From assembly GCF_000759715.1 (NCBI RefSeq), contig NZ_BBLU01000007.1:1-64000 (forward strand): DNA of 64,000 nt, written 5' to 3'. The DNA is from Demequina mangrovi (GTDB lineage: Bacteria; Actinomycetota; Actinomycetes; Actinomycetales; Demequinaceae). Within the stretch, counting starts at the first letter, position 1; the number at the start of each line of letters is the position of its first letter. Of this stretch, positions 41,348-50,648 are shown in pieces. Under the pieces are notes generated by a model. The model was given only the letters and a program-made list of their open reading frames with translations, was not told where the DNA came from and did no database searches. The translations under genes were made by a program, and so were the position numbers.

Positions 41348-43198
41348 TCACGAGCCGGAGATCGAGCGGATCCAGGGGCCCTTGAGGCCCATCCGGATGC
41401 GGATGGTGTCGGCACCGGTGATCGATGCGGTGGCCCCCGTGCTCGAGGTCGCGGTGACCTTGATCGCGGCCGCGACGCCGGCCGAGCCCGCCTTCGCGGT
41501 GCGGGACGTCACGGTCATCGTCATGACGTCCGGCAGCCCGAAGATGCTGCGCGCCGACGCCTGGCTCACGCTGTCGGTCCACGACGCGTTGGGGTTGGAG
41601 ACGGACCCGTCCACGCTCCAACGGTCGTCGACCGCGCGGAGGTAGGACAGCGCGCTGCTCCAGACGTTCTCGGAGTTCTCGCTCTGGCCGCCGCTGGACG
41701 AGAAGTAGTACGTGGTCGCGATCGCCCCGGTCGAGGTCTTCACCACGAGCCCGGACGCGCCATCGGCGGTGCTGGTCGCGTCGACCGCGGCGACCCACCG
41801 CTTGCCGTAGTAGGCGTCGGTGCCCTCGTTCTCCTTCTTCCAGCCGCTGAAGTTCTGGCTGCGCGCGTCGTCGTACAGGTTGCAGTCGCAACCGATCTTG
41901 TAGCTGGAGTTGCGCAGCGCGTACCCGCGCGCGGTGGTGGCCTGCGCCTCGAGCGCCGCGGATGCCCACGACGAGGGCATCTCCGCGATGCCGTAGAGGT
42001 ACTCGGTGTTGAGCCTGAGCACGTTGGTGACGTTGAGGCGGCCGCCGATCACGCTGATGACGAGCTTGCCGTGCCGGTAGTCGCCGTGGGTGGCCTGGTT
42101 GCCCGAGGTGGTGAGTAGGTCGACGTAGGCCGACTCGGTGGAGCCCGACTGGTAGTAGCTGGTGCCCTCCCACTGCATGACGGCGAGCGCGCCCGACTTG
42201 GTGACGCCGTGCGACGTCACGTCGATGCCGGAGCTCGTCCTTCGGACCGCGATCAGGTCGTCGGTGCTGCCCGTCATCGTGTCGACGTACTCGTCCGCCG
42301 CGGCGCCTGCGCTGTCGTAGAAAAGGACACGCCATCGTCCGTCGCCGCTGCCGCTCATGCCGGTGCGCATGTTGAACGCGGACGTCGCGTCGGAGCCCGA
42401 TCCGAACACCTGCACGCGGATCGAGCCGCTCGCGTCAGCGTTGCTCACCGACGTGCCCTGGTAGTAGTGCTGGAGGATCTCCGTCGCGGTGTAGCCTTCC
42501 CGCGCCATCCCGTACGCGCCGTACTGGGACATGCCTACGCCATGCCCCCAGCCAGAGCCGGTGATGGTGAAGCTCGACGGCGGCTCGGTGAGGGCGAGCA
42601 CCTCGGAGGCGCCGCTCTCCTCGTAGCCCACCTCGACGTAGTAGCTGCGATCGTAGGCGATCTTCTCGGTCGTCCTGCCGACACCGTTCGTGAGCAGGAT
42701 CCGCTTCTTCGACAGGATCCACTCGCCGTGACGTGTGTAGTAGAGCTTGGCCCAGGTGTTGATGGGCTCCGAGAGCTTCACGTCGAGATCGAAGGCGTCC
42801 CCTGGCACGACCGAGGAGGGCGCCGAGAGCGTCACGTCGAAGTCCTTCGCCACCGGGTGGATGGTGACGGTGTTGCTCATCACCCCGTCGACGATGACCC
42901 GATAGCTGCGGTCGTACACGGGAGCCACGCGGGTCCCGCCGTTGCCGTTGGTCAGCTTGATCTTGTTCTTCGCCGTGACCCACTTGCCCTGGCTCGTGTA
43001 CTGGATGGTCGCCCGAGAGTTCACTCGGGCGTTCGCCTTGACCACGATGCGCGTGACGGTGCCCTGGATGATGGTCGACTCAGCCGAGAGCGTGACCTTC
43101 GACACCGCGGCTGACGCGGTGCCGGCTCCGAGTCCGAAGACAAGTGCCGCCACCACCGCTGCTGAGGCAAGTCGCCGCACCCGGATCCACCGCGTCAT
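41348..43198 (-). CDS. Secreted SpoIID/LytB-domain protein
   Basis: A 616-residue exported protein. A signal peptide (basic start, hydrophobic core, cleavage near GTASAA about residue 30) is followed by two repeated beta-rich modules of about 85 residues, with QGKWVTAKNKIKLTNG in one and HGEWILSKKRILLTNG in the other. A SpoIID domain then follows (GWGHGVGMSQYGAYGMA, then LYGIAEMPSSW and FSSSGGQSENSENVW). SpoIID proteins cleave or bind denuded peptidoglycan glycan strands. As last gene of the surface-glycan operon it may help place or anchor the polymer on the wall. GGTGGA precedes the ATG. Confidence 0.85.
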   Translation of the reverse strand: MTRWIRVRRLASAAVVAALVFGLGAGTASAAVSKVTLSAESTIIQGTVTRIVVKANARVNSRATIQYTSQGKWVTAKNKIKLTNGNGGTRVAPVYDRSYRVIVDGVMSNTVTIHPVAKDFDVTLSAPSSVVPGDAFDLDVKLSEPINTWAKLYYTRHGEWILSKKRILLTNGVGRTTEKIAYDRSYYVEVGYEESGASEVLALTEPPSSFTITGSGWGHGVGMSQYGAYGMAREGYTATEILQHYYQGTSVSNADASGSIRVQVFGSGSDATSAFNMRTGMSGSGDGRWRVLFYDSAGAAADEYVDTMTGSTDDLIAVRRTSSGIDVTSHGVTKSGALAVMQWEGTSYYQSGSTESAYVDLLTTSGNQATHGDYRHGKLVISVIGGRLNVTNVLRLNTEYLYGIAEMPSSWASAALEAQATTARGYALRNSSYKIGCDCNLYDDARSQNFSGWKKENEGTDAYYGKRWVAAVDATSTADGASGLVVKTSTGAIATTYYFSSSGGQSENSENVWSSALSYLRAVDDRWSVDGSVSNPNASWTDSVSQASARSIFGLPDVMTMTVTSRTAKAGSAGVAAAIKVTATSSTGATASITGADTIRIRMGLKGPWIRSISGS

Positions 43199-43286
43199 CG
43201 TCCACCCAATCGTTACTGCTGTGACTAGTGTGACAAGTGTTGCAGCAGTGCCAACGGCGGCGCAAGGCCCTCCGACGCTGTCCGCG
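43199..43286 (-). promoter_or_regulatory. Spacer with inverted repeat before the SpoIID gene
   Basis: ACTGCTG (43215-43221) and CAGCAGT (43243-43249) form 7-bp arms. Between and around them, on the minus strand, TTGTCA (43231-43236) and AACGAT at 16 bases make a possible promoter. This suggests that the SpoIID gene can be expressed separately from the glycan operon. Confidence 0.35.
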
Positions 43287-45920
43287 TCAACCCCTGACGC
43301 GATCCCGGGTCAGCTGCCAGACGCGGCGAGTAATCGACGACGCGGACCAGCGGTTGATCTTCGACGCGTCCATGCCGGCCTCGTTGAACGTCAACTCTGC
43401 GACGGATCGGTAGTCTTCCTGGTTCTCGGCGAGCACATGGCCGGTGCGCAGAATCGCAAGCGCCTCGGGCGCAAAGCCCGCCTTCAGCCACGACAGCGCG
43501 AGCAGGCGGTAGCCCTCAGGATTCGGGTTCGCCCGAATAAACGAGCGCGACAGCGTCCGCGCCGTGTCGTAGTCCTCGTTCGCGAGCGCCCGCTCGAGGT
43601 AGACGCGCGGCGCGCCCGCGGCGGGCGCCGGGTCCGCGGAGTGCTCGACCACCACCGGCGCGGCGGTCGACAGTGCCGTGATCATGCGCGCCGTGAACTG
43701 CTCCGCGCTGAACATCTCGACCAGCTCGTCGAACGCGGCGTAGTCCGGGGTGCTCTCGAGGACCCGGAGGATCGCGTCGAGAGCCTCGCGAGGCTCGTAG
43801 AGGTCGAATGACTCGTAGCCCGCGATGCCTTCCATGACCTCATGCGTGCCGACACCGCCATAGGTGACTGTCCGCAGACCCTTGGACACCGCCTCGATCG
43901 CGGAGAGCGGCATCGGATCGTCGCTGCTCGACAAGAAGAACACGTCGGCGGCCTCGAGCGCGCGCATCGTCGCAGGACGGGACAGATGGCCTGACCATTC
44001 GACCGCATCCGAGAGGTAGAGCTCCGGCGAGGCGCTCCCACCGCCGATCCACTCGAAGTCGAGCGGGAGCGACTCGCTGCGGGCAAGCTCGGCGACACGA
44101 GAGAAGAGGTCGACACCCTTGCGCTGCTGGATCGATCCCACCATCACGATGCGCCGCCGCTTGCCGTCGGGGAGCTCGGGAGCGCGTGAGATACCGCGCA
44201 CGAGGCCCGGGGTAGTGTTGTAGACCGTGTATGCCGCCGCGACGCGCCATTCCTTGAACATGCGGCGCTGATCCTCCGAGACGCACAGCACCACCGCGCC
44301 CTTGAGCGCCTCGACCATGAGCTCGTGCGCCTTGCGGAAGGATGCGTGCTCACGCTCGATGACGTCACGCGTCTCGTGCACGTAGACGAACGTCGTGCGA
44401 CCGCGCTGGGCGAGCCTGCCGATGAGCGCGGACATCCACGGGCGGATCCAGAAGATGCGCAGGCTGTTGATCACCACGACCTCGTCGGGGCGGATCTCCG
44501 CGAGCACCTCGTCGATGCCGGCATACTCCATGAGGTCGACGAGCCGCACCTCGCCCTGACCGGTACCAGCGAGGTGTCGCGCGAGCTCCATCGCCGGAAG
44601 CGAGACGCCGATGCGCTGGATGAGGCGCTCGCCGAGGATGACGACCTTGAGCGGGCGACCGTGATCGGCGGCGAGGTCGGCGAGCGCGCGCTCCGCGCGC
44701 GTCATCACCTGCGGCTCGCCGCTGGGCGCGACGACGGGTGCGGTCGGGCGCGCCGAGACGGGCTCGGCGAGCTTCTCGGCGGGCTCGGCTGTCAGGATCG
44801 CGTCGACGACGTCGCCGACCACGTCCGGGTTGATCCGGAGGAGCGCATGCGGCACCACGCCGGCCGGATTCGCGCGGAACACGCCCATCTGCCGAAACTC
44901 GGTCAGCACCTCGTGGAGCTCATCGTGCGAGCGCGTGGTCCGGATGAGCTCGCTCTTGATCTCCGGCATGACGATGTTGAGGAACGGGAACGACATGAAG
45001 GCGATCGGGACGCCGGCCTTCATCGTGTCGAGGAAGGCCGTCGAGAACCACGTCAACGCCGCGTCGTAACTGGCCAGGTCCTCCCGGGTGACCGGCACAT
45101 CCGCCGGAAGCACGGTCACCGCGGGGAGCCGCCCGATCTCCTTGAGCAGCGCCGGATCCGAGGACGGATGCGGCTTGATGGTGAGACGGTCCCGGCCGTT
45201 GAGCGCGCTCACCACGGACTTCATCGCCTTGAGGTGATCCTGCGCGGAGGCCTTGCCCTGCGCGCCGAGCGGCTGATCGAAGAGGATCAGCGACAGCGGC
45301 GCGCCGGTGTCGCCACGCCTCCTCACCGCCTCCTTGTGGTCGAACGCATCCGCCAGCTCGGGGTCGGCGCTGTGGATGACCGACCCGGTGACGCGGATGT
45401 CCGGAGCGGGGTGCTCCGCCGGGATGCGGTCGAGCACCTGCTCACGGTTCCGCTCGCCCCAGACGCAGACGCGGGAGACGCCGGAGGTGCCGTAGTACCA
45501 GTTCTGGTCCTTGACTCCGGGCGTGAGCACGCGGAAGTTGAACTCCAGCGAACCGTCCTGGATGAGGATGGTGGGGCGCTCGCCCACGGCCTTCGTAATC
45601 CATCGACCCCGACGCGACTGGTCGTTGAAGAAAGCGACCCGCGTGATCCGCTCCTGGTTAAGCCACGACTCCAGGCGCTGAATCAGTTCCGCTTTGAGGT
45701 TGGACCCCTCCACCCCACGTAGCCCGTCGAAGAGGTTGACCACCTCGAAGGCGTTCGACCGCTTGCTCTCTTCGGAGACCCACTCCGTCACCAAACCCTC
45801 GGTATCAGCGGTGACCAGTCGCGCCTCGACTCCGTCGGGCAGCTGCGCCATCAGTCGCGCGGCGATGCGGACGCCGTTGCGATTCTCCACGAAGAAGGCG
45901 ATCACGTCAGGGCTGCTCAT
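43287..45920 (-). CDS. Two-domain glycosyltransferase (sialyltransferase-like plus GT4) with repeat tail
   Basis: An 877-residue protein. The N-terminal half (about 1-390) looks like a GT-B transferase of the capsule/sialyltransferase type, with LIQDGSLEF, the IKPHPSSDP motif and TWFSTAFLDT, matching the DG, HP and S-S/T motifs of that group. The second half (about 420-780) is a GT4 enzyme with VGSIQQRKGVDLF and SSSDDPMPLSAIEAV. The last 90 residues look like TPR-type helical repeats. It could add two linkages in turn. The ATG at 45920 has GGGAG close upstream; another ATG lies 18 bases earlier. Confidence 0.75.
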   Translation of the reverse strand: MSSPDVIAFFVENRNGVRIAARLMAQLPDGVEARLVTADTEGLVTEWVSEESKRSNAFEVVNLFDGLRGVEGSNLKAELIQRLESWLNQERITRVAFFNDQSRRGRWITKAVGERPTILIQDGSLEFNFRVLTPGVKDQNWYYGTSGVSRVCVWGERNREQVLDRIPAEHPAPDIRVTGSVIHSADPELADAFDHKEAVRRRGDTGAPLSLILFDQPLGAQGKASAQDHLKAMKSVVSALNGRDRLTIKPHPSSDPALLKEIGRLPAVTVLPADVPVTREDLASYDAALTWFSTAFLDTMKAGVPIAFMSFPFLNIVMPEIKSELIRTTRSHDELHEVLTEFRQMGVFRANPAGVVPHALLRINPDVVGDVVDAILTAEPAEKLAEPVSARPTAPVVAPSGEPQVMTRAERALADLAADHGRPLKVVILGERLIQRIGVSLPAMELARHLAGTGQGEVRLVDLMEYAGIDEVLAEIRPDEVVVINSLRIFWIRPWMSALIGRLAQRGRTTFVYVHETRDVIEREHASFRKAHELMVEALKGAVVLCVSEDQRRMFKEWRVAAAYTVYNTTPGLVRGISRAPELPDGKRRRIVMVGSIQQRKGVDLFSRVAELARSESLPLDFEWIGGGSASPELYLSDAVEWSGHLSRPATMRALEAADVFFLSSSDDPMPLSAIEAVSKGLRTVTYGGVGTHEVMEGIAGYESFDLYEPREALDAILRVLESTPDYAAFDELVEMFSAEQFTARMITALSTAAPVVVEHSADPAPAAGAPRVYLERALANEDYDTARTLSRSFIRANPNPEGYRLLALSWLKAGFAPEALAILRTGHVLAENQEDYRSVAELTFNEAGMDASKINRWSASSITRRVWQLTRDRVRG

Positions 45921-45940
45921 CGCTCTCCCACTTTCCATCT

Positions 45941-47248
45941 CTAGCGCCGTACCAGGGTGCGGAGCCGGCGTCGGACTCCGCCGACCAGCCAGCGAACGGA
46001 TCCGCGTCGGGGCGCGGAGGCGAGCTCGGCGAGGCGTGACTCCGCCTCCTCCACGAGCTCGGAGTCGGAGCCTGCCCAGGCCAGCGCGTCGGTCGCGCGC
46101 CTCAGTGCGGTGCGGCGGCGCCCCTGGACGGCGCGGAGCCGGCTCTCGATGATCAGCGCGCGCACCCGCTCGGCGCGGATGTCGTCCTGGCTCGCAACGT
46201 ACAACGCGATGGATAGATCAAGGAGCTCGGACTCCGATACCTCGACCGGGACCGTATCGGTGCGCACCGGCGGGAAGAGCGTCTCGCGCTCGGGGAACCA
46301 ACGCGATCGCAACGTCTCGTTGTCCTCGTCGAACTGGCGCTGGAAGTCCGCGGCCTCGTGGCCGTCGACGGCGAAGGCGGGCCCCTCGTACTGCGCGACG
46401 AACCTGTCGACGGTGCGGCGCACGACCTGCGACTTGTCGTCGATGCGGCGGGGCACCTCGGCGTTGAACCGGCGCATGAACTCGAGCGCGGGGGCGGACA
46501 GCGACTCGTTGGTGGAGTCTCGGAACTCGAAGCCCTCGCGCGGGAGCCCCGAGCGCTCGAGGAGGTCCCGCACGACGTCCCGCTCCGGGAAGGAGCGAGG
46601 CTCGAACAGCACGGGGTGCACGCTCGCATCGCCGAAGATCCGTGCGTACTCGTCGAGCATGGACGTGTAGTCGTAGTAGCGGCGCTGGCGCGAGTCCAGC
46701 GCGGGGAACACCTCATCCCCGCCGGTGCCGCCGTTCTTGATGCGGAAGTTGTAGACGCTCTTCGCGAGGTCCGCCTGCGGCCTCAGGTAGGCGTAGATCT
46801 CCACGTCGCGCACCCACGGCGCAAGGAAGTCCGCGAGGCGCTGCTTCTCCTCGAGCGTCACGAGCCGCGAATGCAGGTGCTCGCTCGAGATAACCAGGAC
46901 GGACGGCGGCGCGCCGCTGTCGAGGTGCGCGACCACCTCGGCCGCGAACCGCTCCGCGACCGCGGCACGGGCCTCCTCCAACGTCCCGCCGTAACGCCTC
47001 ACGGCGTTGCGCGCGAACTCGTCGCGCGGTTCGATGCTCTGGCAGATGGTCGCCAGAGCGCCGTGCGACGACCGACCGAGGCTCCGCGGATAGAGCGCCC
47101 CGTGATGCAGAAGCACGTCACGGTTGCGGCTCAGCGCACGCTGGATCGTGGTGCTGCCAGTGCGCTCGGTGCCGATGTGGATGATCGCGCGGGCGAACGG
47201 CGGGTGCGCGGGCACGCGCGACACATCCACGGGGCTGCTGTGCTCCAA
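45941..47248 (-). CDS. Probable PAPS-dependent sulfotransferase
   Basis: A 435-residue protein with the sulfotransferase fold signature. It has the 5-prime PAPS loop HIGTERTGSTTIQRAL (about residues 23-38) and the 3-prime phosphate-binding segment LRPQADLAKSVY, which keeps Arg and Ser at the usual spacing. The rest is helical and ends in a basic, Arg-rich tail of about 30 residues. It lies between neuB and the large glycosyltransferase in the same operon, so its acceptor is probably the surface glycan; PAPS would come from the cys operon next to it. The proposed TTG start is uncertain; a GTG lies 18 bases downstream. Confidence 0.7.
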   Translation of the reverse strand: MEHSSPVDVSRVPAHPPFARAIIHIGTERTGSTTIQRALSRNRDVLLHHGALYPRSLGRSSHGALATICQSIEPRDEFARNAVRRYGGTLEEARAAVAERFAAEVVAHLDSGAPPSVLVISSEHLHSRLVTLEEKQRLADFLAPWVRDVEIYAYLRPQADLAKSVYNFRIKNGGTGGDEVFPALDSRQRRYYDYTSMLDEYARIFGDASVHPVLFEPRSFPERDVVRDLLERSGLPREGFEFRDSTNESLSAPALEFMRRFNAEVPRRIDDKSQVVRRTVDRFVAQYEGPAFAVDGHEAADFQRQFDEDNETLRSRWFPERETLFPPVRTDTVPVEVSESELLDLSIALYVASQDDIRAERVRALIIESRLRAVQGRRRTALRRATDALAWAGSDSELVEEAESRLAELASAPRRGSVRWLVGGVRRRLRTLVRR

Positions 47249-47275
47249 ACGGGGCCTCGGTCGGTCGTCGTTCGC

Positions 47276-48151
47276 TCAGCCGTCGACGCGGCGGAGCTTG
47301 GACAGCGGGGCGAGCTCGCCCGGGAAGACCTTCTTCACACCGTCGCCCATGGCCTGCTCGATGATGCGGATGTCGCGGCACAGCGAGATGAAGCCCTTGG
47401 GCTCCAGCGACGCGGCGTGGTCCGAGCCCCACATGGTGCGGTCCAGCGTGATGTGACGCTCGACGGCGACCGCACCGAGGGCGACCGCGGCGATCGAGAT
47501 CTGCAGACCCGGCTCGTGACCCGAGTAGCCCACCGGCACGCCGTAGCGCTCCTTGAGCGTCGTGATCATGTTGAGGTTGGCCTCCTCGGGAGGCAGCGGG
47601 TAGGTCGACGTGGCGTGGAGGATGATGAGGTTCTCCTTGCCCAGGGTCTCCACCGCGGTGTCGATCTGCTCGATGGTCGACATGCCGGTCGACAGGATCA
47701 CGGGCTTGCCCGTGGCCTTGATCTTGCGCAGCATGCCCAGGTCCGTCACCGAGGCCGAGGCGATCTTGTACGCGACCGCGTCCATCGACTCGAGGAAGTC
47801 CACGCTGGGCTCGTCCCACGGGGAGGCGAACCAGACGACGCCCTTCTCCTTGCAGTACGCGTCGATCTCCGAGTACTCGGCCTGCTCGAACTCCACCTTG
47901 TAGCGGTACTCGAGGTACGTCATCGTGCCCCACGGCGTCTCGCGCGGCGTGGCCTTCATGTGCTCCGGCGTCGCGATGTCCGGCGTGCGCTTCTGGAACT
48001 TCACGGCCTGGGCGCCGGCCTCGACGGCGACGTCGATGAGCTTCTTCGCGTTCTCGACGGAGCCGTTGTGGTTGAGGCCGATCTCGGCGATCACATAGAC
48101 CGGGTGGCCGTCACCGACGTAGTCCTCGCCGATCTTCACCGCATCGGTCAT
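47276..48151 (-). CDS. neuB: N-acetylneuraminate synthase family enzyme lacking the SAF domain
   Basis: A 291-residue NeuB-type barrel that condenses phosphoenolpyruvate with a six-carbon amino sugar to make a nonulosonic (sialic) acid. Motifs: VIAEIGLNHNG, AVKFQKRTPD, ASASVTDLG, LSTGMS, LHATSTYPLP and GYSGHEPGL. Classical NeuB and SpsE carry an additional C-terminal antifreeze-like SAF domain of about 60-70 residues; this protein ends after the barrel. The ATG at 48151 has AAAGGTG upstream; a GTG nine bases earlier is possible. Sugar specificity (Neu, legionaminic, pseudaminic or KDN-type) is not evident. Confidence 0.88.
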   Translation of the reverse strand: MTDAVKIGEDYVGDGHPVYVIAEIGLNHNGSVENAKKLIDVAVEAGAQAVKFQKRTPDIATPEHMKATPRETPWGTMTYLEYRYKVEFEQAEYSEIDAYCKEKGVVWFASPWDEPSVDFLESMDAVAYKIASASVTDLGMLRKIKATGKPVILSTGMSTIEQIDTAVETLGKENLIILHATSTYPLPPEEANLNMITTLKERYGVPVGYSGHEPGLQISIAAVALGAVAVERHITLDRTMWGSDHAASLEPKGFISLCRDIRIIEQAMGDGVKKVFPGELAPLSKLRRVDG

Positions 48152-48176
48152 TTTCTTCACCTTTTTCCTCTTCGGG

Positions 48177-49490
48177 TTAGTTCTGGCCGTCCGACATCGT
48201 AACCGGTGGACGACGTTGAGGCCGCGTCCGGAACGGCGCGATCACCCCATAGTAGGCCGCACGTGCGGCTCGGATCACGCCGGCGACGGTGCGCCGGTGA
48301 AGTGTATCCTCCGCGCCGAGCGCCTGCGCACGCCGCGTCATCTGGCCGGTCCAGGTGCGCCAGCCCTCTTCGCGTGCGAACGGCACCACGCCGTGTACCT
48401 GCGCCTCCGCCCACAAGGCGTCTACCTGGGCGATCCAGTCGTCGCTCTCTGGCGGATGGAAGTAGTTGCGCTCCCGCCACTTGTGGTCGGGCGTCGCGAA
48501 CCGTCCGGCGCGGAGGTCGTCGAGCGAGCCGAACAGGCGCGACCCCTCGAAGACGACGTTGATCTCCTCAGTCGACACCCCGAAGTCGTCGAGGCACAGG
48601 CTGGGCACCCCCGCACGCACGGCCTCGAGCACCGCCGTCGAGCTGACCGTCACGAAGCCCTCGCAGTCCCCGAGGAAGTCCTGCAGCGGGCCGTACGCGA
48701 ACACGAGGTTGGCGGGCAGGTCGCCACCGCGCCAGCGCTCGGCGATCTCCGGGAACGAGGCGAACTCCTTGTGGGTCTGCGCCTCGTCCCGGGTGCCCCT
48801 GAGCTTGATCACGACGTCGACGTCCGGCCGGCCGGCCGCGAGGTCAACCAGACCCGCGAAGAGCTGCTCGCGCTCCTCGAGCGTGGTGGGGACGAGCGCC
48901 TGCGGCGCGAACACGATCCGCGGTCGCTCCGCGTTGCCCAGCGTCTGCTCCGCACGGACCAGCGACGCCAGCCCGACGGCGCGGAGACGCCCCTTCGGCA
49001 GCATCGCCTCGACCGCCTCGCGCTCCCGCTCGGAATGCACGACGAGCATGTCGACGGACCGGCGCAGGCGCACGCCGAGCTCCGTCGGCGGCATCCAGAT
49101 GCCGGGTATGCCTGCGATGACGACCGTGGCGCCGGGGAGCCCGTGGAGCTCGTCGGCGAGGAGCGTCTCGATCAGCGGGCCGCGGCACGCGAGCAGCAGC
49201 ACATCCGGCGGGTCCTCCGCGAGCAGCTCGACGAGCGCACGGAAGGACATCTCGCTCAGCGCGTCCTCGGCCAGCCGGCCGTGCACCGCTGCGACGCGCT
49301 GTGCGGGGCTCGGCGTGACCGCGTTGCGCACCACGACGACGGAGGTGTCCCAGTCCGCAGGCGCCTCGAGCGCGCGCGTCACGCCCCACTTGAGGTACGA
49401 GTCGGAGTCGGCGACCACGAGGAAGCGGCGCCGTGCGCCGTGCGCCTCGCCGCCGACCGCGGGAACGGAGCCGAAGCCGGAAGCCGTCAT
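48177..49490 (-). CDS. Putative GT-B transferase, DUF6716-like
   Basis: A 437-residue protein that I place, with some doubt, in the DUF6716 family found beside sialic acid genes in actinobacteria. It starts with a nucleotide-fold strand (RRFLVVADSDSYLKWG), has VVIKLRGTRDEAQT and GFVTVSSTAVLEAV, the latter matching the S-S/T motif of bacterial sialyltransferase-like GT-B enzymes, and a basic C-terminus. It is probably a transferase for the nonulosonic acid or a neighbouring sugar. Its ATG overlaps the neuA stop (ATGA). Confidence 0.65.
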   Translation of the reverse strand: MTASGFGSVPAVGGEAHGARRRFLVVADSDSYLKWGVTRALEAPADWDTSVVVVRNAVTPSPAQRVAAVHGRLAEDALSEMSFRALVELLAEDPPDVLLLACRGPLIETLLADELHGLPGATVVIAGIPGIWMPPTELGVRLRRSVDMLVVHSEREREAVEAMLPKGRLRAVGLASLVRAEQTLGNAERPRIVFAPQALVPTTLEEREQLFAGLVDLAAGRPDVDVVIKLRGTRDEAQTHKEFASFPEIAERWRGGDLPANLVFAYGPLQDFLGDCEGFVTVSSTAVLEAVRAGVPSLCLDDFGVSTEEINVVFEGSRLFGSLDDLRAGRFATPDHKWRERNYFHPPESDDWIAQVDALWAEAQVHGVVPFAREEGWRTWTGQMTRRAQALGAEDTLHRRTVAGVIRAARAAYYGVIAPFRTRPQRRPPVTMSDGQN

Positions 49491-50647
49491 CGGGCCTGAC
49501 CGTCGCGCGCCTCGAGGATGCGCTCCGCGAGCTCGCGGAGCGCGCCGCGCCCACCGGGCCGGCTCAGCACCACGCGCGCCGCGGCGAGCACGCGCGCGTG
49601 CGCATCCGCGGGCACGACCGGCCAGCCGACCGCGCCGAGGCACGGCAGGTCCGGCAGGTCGTTGCCGACGTACGCGACGCGGTCGAGAGGCACACCCTTC
49701 TCGGCGCACCAGCGCTCGAGGTACGGCAGCTTGTCCTGGACGTCGTGGGACACCTCGATGCCGAGCTTGCGCGCGCGCGCCGCCACCACGGGGTTCTCCT
49801 CGCGCGACAGGATCAGCATCGGCACTCCCGCCTTGCGGAGCATCGAGATGCCCATGCCGTCCGAACGGCTCACCGTCACCGACTCGACGCCGTTCTGGTC
49901 CACCGTCGCGGTGTCGTCCGTGTGCACGCCGTCGAAGTCCATCACGAGCGCGTCCACGTCCACGGGCGACGGGCGGTCGAGCAGCGGCGCGAGCGCGCGC
50001 GAGGCCTCGAGCTCGTGGAGGTCGTCGATCTCGATGCCGGTGGACGCGGGCACCTCGGCGATCCCGACGCGCCCGAAGAAGCGGAAGCCGGAGGCGCGGA
50101 ACCCCGCGACGTCCATCACGTAGAACGCGCCCGACTCCTGGTAGTGCGGCTCGCGGTCCTGGCGGCGGGGACGGAACGAGTGGTCGTGGTTCACGCCGGT
50201 CGCGCCGGACTCGCCGCGCTGCCAGAGGAACGCGTAGGTCTCGAACGCGGCCATCATCGAGTCGTGCTCGCCCGCGAGGACCGAGGACACGGCGGCACCC
50301 AGCGCCTCGGAGTCGATGAACGGCGACGTCGCCTGGACGAACGCGAGCACCTGCGGCTCGATGCCCTGCGCGGCGAGCGCGTCGAGGCCGTGGAGCAGCG
50401 CGGCCTCCGAGGTCGCGAGATCGCCCGCGATGTCCGCGGGACGGTCGATGATCTGCGCGCCGGCGCCGCGGGCCGCGTCCGCGATCGCCGCATCGTCCGT
50501 CGAGACGAAGACGCCATCGATCGAGGGTGCGGCGAGCGCGGACCTCACCGCGCGCGCGACGAGCGGGACGCCGCCGACGCGGGCGACGTTCTTCCCTGGT
50601 ACGCCCTTGGACCCGCCACGGGCGGGGATGATGGCGACGGCACGCAT
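49487..50647 (-). CDS. neuA: CMP-nonulosonate cytidylyltransferase fused to a HAD phosphatase
   Basis: A 386-residue bifunctional enzyme. Residues 1-225 are NeuA-like: IIPARGGSKGVPGKN, FVSTDDAAIADAA, FVQATSPF and the acidic late segment TGIEIDDLHELE. It activates the acid as the CMP form. Residues about 230-386 are a KdsC-like HAD phosphatase: DFDGVHTDD nucleophile motif, ILSREENPVV and GNDLPDLPCL. The fusion suggests that the synthase makes a 9-phosphate that must be removed, or that the domain is regulatory. AGGAGG precedes the ATG. The next upstream gene ends one base before it. Confidence 0.9.
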   Translation of the reverse strand: MRAVAIIPARGGSKGVPGKNVARVGGVPLVARAVRSALAAPSIDGVFVSTDDAAIADAARGAGAQIIDRPADIAGDLATSEAALLHGLDALAAQGIEPQVLAFVQATSPFIDSEALGAAVSSVLAGEHDSMMAAFETYAFLWQRGESGATGVNHDHSFRPRRQDREPHYQESGAFYVMDVAGFRASGFRFFGRVGIAEVPASTGIEIDDLHELEASRALAPLLDRPSPVDVDALVMDFDGVHTDDTATVDQNGVESVTVSRSDGMGISMLRKAGVPMLILSREENPVVAARARKLGIEVSHDVQDKLPYLERWCAEKGVPLDRVAYVGNDLPDLPCLGAVGWPVVPADAHARVLAAARVVLSRPGGRGALRELAERILEARDGQAR

Positions 50648-50648
50648 G

